Positions 60,899-64,000 of a DNA stretch of 64,000 nucleotides are shown here, in pieces. The stretch comes from Paraescarpia echinospica. Its lineage: Eukaryota > Annelida > Polychaeta > Sabellida > Siboglinidae. Each line of letters begins with the position of its first letter. Position 1 is the first letter of the stretch. The stretch is from NCBI GenBank assembly GCA_020002185.1, contig CM034542.1:59752097-59816096 (forward strand), written 5' to 3'. The notes under the pieces were generated by a model that saw nothing but the letters and a program-made list of their open reading frames with translations, made no database searches and had not been told where the DNA came from. The position numbers and the translations under genes were made by a program.

Positions 60899-62515
60899 AT
60901 AAAAATGGTACGAAAACCAATGTTACAAATGATAGGCCAATTTCTCTATTGCCGCAATTTTAAAAATTCCTGGAAAAACTGTTCCTTGCCAGAACAGACA
61001 GCTTTTTAAATGCAGATAACATACTAACTTCAAATCAGTACGGGTTCCGTGTTAATACGTCTACGTCACAGGCTGTATTGGAATTGATTGAGAAAATCAC
61101 AAATGCTAAGGGCAGTAAAAAGCATGCCGTCGGTGTATTTATTGATATGAAAAAGGCGTTCGATACAGTAGACCATGAGATACTTACAATAAAATGAATT
61201 ATTATGGTATGCGTGGAAAAGCAAATGATTGGATTAAAAGCTACCTTTCGAACAGGAAGCAATTTGTGTATATTGACAGGTGTGTTTAGGAGCTATTAGA
61301 TGTCACATGTGAAGTTCCGCAAGGGTCTATTTTAGGTCCACGTTTATTTGTCTTTTACGTTAATGACATCTGCAACGTATCAACGTTAGTAAAATTCATA
61401 CTTTTTGCTGATGATACGAATATATCTTGTACCGGTAACAATCTAACAGAACTACGTAACACGTTAAATAGAGAACTTGCCAAACTGTGCAATTGGTTTG
61501 CTGCAAACAAATTATCACTCAACTTGTCAAAATCGAATTATATGTTATTCGGGAACTGTCCACCAGATGTTGACATTAATCAGTGTGTAAGTAACGTTCA
61601 AATAACTAACGTACGTGTAGCCAAATTTCTAGGAGTCAGCATGTGTATTGATGACCAACTAAACTGGAAGCATCACATAAATACGGTTACAACAAAACTG
61701 TCGAAAGTAGCAGCAATCATTTACAAAGCAAGTTATTTAATTAATCAGGATGGAATGTACATATTGTAGTGTTCCCTGTTCTTGCCATACATTAGCTATT
61801 GCAGCGAAATATGGGGTAACACTATGTCTCAAACATTAGGTGTATTACTATGCTGCAGAAACGAGTAGTTGGTCTGATATGTGGCGTAAAGCGTATGGAG
61901 CCTACCAGCGCTCTATTTAAACAACAGTGCACTTTGAAGTTTGTAGACTTAGTTAAATATAAGATTATATTGTATAAGGCACAACACAATGAACTACCAA
62001 ATAGTTTTCAAAGAATGTTTAAACGGTATGTCTCAACACATTGTACTCGACAGAAAGCCACCTTTCGAAGTCATCGTGTGCGTATCACACACAAAATTAT
62101 GTGTATTTCTGTTTGTGGAGGAAAACTGTGAACTAATCTACATGAAAGCATCACAAGCAGTAGAAGTATTAAGCATAAAGGCGTTTAAAAAATTATAAGT
62201 CCCATCTTCTATCTATGTACTAGATCTAAGAAAAACATCAAAATAATTCTAACAAGACATTACGTAGTCTAGACTCTGTATATTGCATTATGTGTGAAAT
62301 TTAAATATTTTGTAATATGTTGTAATAGTACAATAAGTAACCATACTGGTTGTGGGTGCAATGAACCAAACACAAGTATTACACTTCTGTTCACCCCTTT
62401 CCACCAACACATATGAGTATTTTTTGTTCACGTGTTGAAAATGTTGTATTTTGGAATAACGGGATGTGCAATTGTTTTATGTTGTTGTTGGAAATAAATT
62501 ACTTACTTATTTATT
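60899..62515 (+). mobile_element. 5'-truncated LINE (Jockey/CR1-group RT)
   Basis: NDRPISLLPQF, NQYGFRVNTSTSQAVLELIE, VFIDMKKAFDTVDHEI, FADDTNIS-type motif C near 61,405, LSKSNYMLFGN, VAKFLGVSMCIDDQLNWKHH, and a C-terminal piece QKRVVGLICGVKRMEPTSAL. Several stops. The tail is (TTAC/TTAT)n at 62,498-62,520. Confidence 0.82.
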
Positions 62516-62519
62516 TACT

Positions 62520-63208
62520 TTAACAAGATTTAACAAGATTGCCATCCAGAAAATTACTCTGGATGGCAGGTGGACAAGGAAGCCTTTTGGCTTATCGAGA
62601 GTCCAATACTTTTTATCTACATGTATCCCGCCTTTTTAAGGTGTGTGTCGATTTTATTTTTAAACATATTCACGCTACTAGCACCAACACAATCAGGAGA
62701 TAATCTGTTCCATTCATTTACAGTCCTTTGTGAGAATGAGAACTTTCTTATATCTAATCTACACTGCTCCTTTACTAATGTAGCTTCATGTCCTCTGGTC
62801 CTTCTATTTTTCTTAACTGAGAAAAAAGTGTTTCTATCAATATTTTCATAACCATTCAATATTTTAAACACTTCTATGTGATCTCCTCTCAATCTCCTGG
62901 TCTCTAATGTTGTTAAACCACATTCTTTTAGGCGTATTTCGTAACTAAGATCCCTCAGATTTGGTATCATTTTAGTCGCTCTCCTCTGTACTCTTTCTAG
63001 CATATCTATGTCCTTCTTGCGATATGGCCTCCATGCTTGTATACAATATTCTAAATGAGGCCTCACTATTGTTTTGTACAGCGGTACTATTAATTCTTTT
63101 TTCTTATACGCTATATTTCGCCTAATTAATCCAAGGATTTGATTTCCCTTTGACGCTGCAATTCCGCACTGCTCTGAAACCTTCATATCAGCACTAATGG
63201 TTAACCCT
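62520..63208 (-). mobile_element. CR1-like 3' end, intact terminal frame
   Basis: One frame (63,186-62,617) reads EQCGIAASKGNQILGLIRRN, LEYCIQAWRPYRKKD, ECGLTTLETRRLRGD and SVNMFKNKIDTHLK. The 3' end has the AACAAGATT repeats, inserted against the (TTAC)n tail of the neighbouring LINE. Confidence 0.92.
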
Positions 63209-63755
63209 CACTTACATAATGTTATCAATACAATTCCACTTTACACACACGCATGCATGCACATAACACGTAATAATTATTCATAAATTAATGGAAGACA
63301 CCTTCATGTCTAAACGCAAAAAATGCCCACAAAAGGCAATATCAACGATTCATGTAAAAACGGAGCGCAGACATCTGGTAAATCTGGTCCTCCCAGTGTG
63401 CGCGGTCCTTCAGGTCCGCCCGTTCTTGGTCCGCCCTTTGGGTCGCCGAGAACGCACGCTTCGCGGAAATTTAGCGTGACATTTTGTTGGACAAGGCATA
63501 ATAACGCATTTTCTTATAATTTTACAATGTCGCTGAAAACGTTACCCCTCCTTTTTATAAATTTGGGAGGTGAGATGATGTATATATTAGATCAGCGATT
63601 GCGAGCACAAAACATACCTGACGAAAAAGCCAAGAAAGGTGAGGGAACATGAAATGAGGAATAAAATTAAAAAGATTGAAATTGAATGTGGCGAACGGTG
63701 CACCGACGTAAACACGATGCAATCCCAATGTGAACACAATTTTATTCTTCTTAGA
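63209..63755. other. no gene recognised
   Basis: Short overlapping frames in a GC-richer patch (63,360-63,480), without recognisable domain. Confidence 0.4.
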
Positions 63756-64000
63756 CCTAATATTGAAACGTCGATTAAAACTTCCTGCATTCCCAATGAC
63801 TGGAAAGAGGCTAAAATATCAGCAATTTATAAAAAAGGAAACAAGAAATTAGCTAGTAACTACCGCCCAATAAGTTTAACAAGCATAGTTTGTAAATGTA
63901 TGGAAACAATTATTAGAAATCACATCACAAACTACATGAAAGTAAATAATCTATTTAGTCAAAAACAATATGGATTTATATCTGGCCGATCAACAGTACT
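63756..64000 (+). mobile_element. CR1-like LINE RT, cut by window end
   Basis: Open frame to the last base: SCIPNDWKEAKISAIYKKGN, LASNYRPISLTSIVCKCMET and FSQKQYGFISGRST, the RT N-terminal blocks before motif A. No stop in the visible part, so this copy may be less damaged than the others. Confidence 0.88.

Overview
The window is eukaryotic, AT-rich, and looks like a marine invertebrate animal genome. It has one intron-rich host gene with GT-AG introns, many APE-type non-LTR retrotransposons, Penelope-like, hAT-like and TTAA-flanked elements, tRNA-derived SINEs and a heavy load of minisatellites. I cannot name the species. No rRNA gene, true tRNA gene, operon or CRISPR array was seen.

The backbone is a complete CYP39A1-like cytochrome P450 gene on the minus strand (ATG at 48,876, stop at 7,774). 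I assembled 13 coding exons by hand. Every junction has GT/AG, phases agree throughout, and the total is 1,464 nt (487 residues). The ExxR motif is in exon 9, and the haem-binding FGGGRYQCPG motif is in exon 11. Introns run from about 0.4 to 11.4 kb, and roughly a quarter of the 41 kb transcription unit is tandem repeat (my sum of array limits).

The most unusual feature is that tandem arrays in this gene overlap its splice sites. The 39-bp array before exon 10 consists of 26 extra copies of the exon-10 acceptor plus the first 33 nt of exon 10. The 37-bp array before exon 12 is about 16 extra copies of the exon-12 acceptor plus the first 14 nt of exon 12. Three 33-bp units after exon 2 each start with that exon's donor sequence. 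Other arrays grew from transposon sequence: a SINE tRNA-like head (44 bp, ~49 copies), a LINE C-terminal coding motif (42 bp), an integrase C-terminal motif (52 bp) and an integrase core (36 bp). A 98-bp array joins the halves of two different LINEs.

Layout. 1-7.5 kb: CR1-like fragments, a TTAA-flanked element, an RTE-type endonuclease remnant, a deleted hAT element and a LINE 3' end. 7.5-48.9 kb: the P450 gene. Its introns hold minisatellites, SINEs, an inverted pair of Penelope tails, an integrase/OTU pseudogene, an L2-like/CR1-like chimera, and a nearly full-length CR1-like element with an esterase ORF1 (40.2-44.5 kb). 48.9-64 kb: upstream flank made of LINE copies, including one with a 2A-like motif, a PHD finger and an endonuclease in one ORF (51.0-54.4 kb), a ~172-bp satellite trimer (56 kb), L2-like and other RT fragments, and an RT that runs off the window end.
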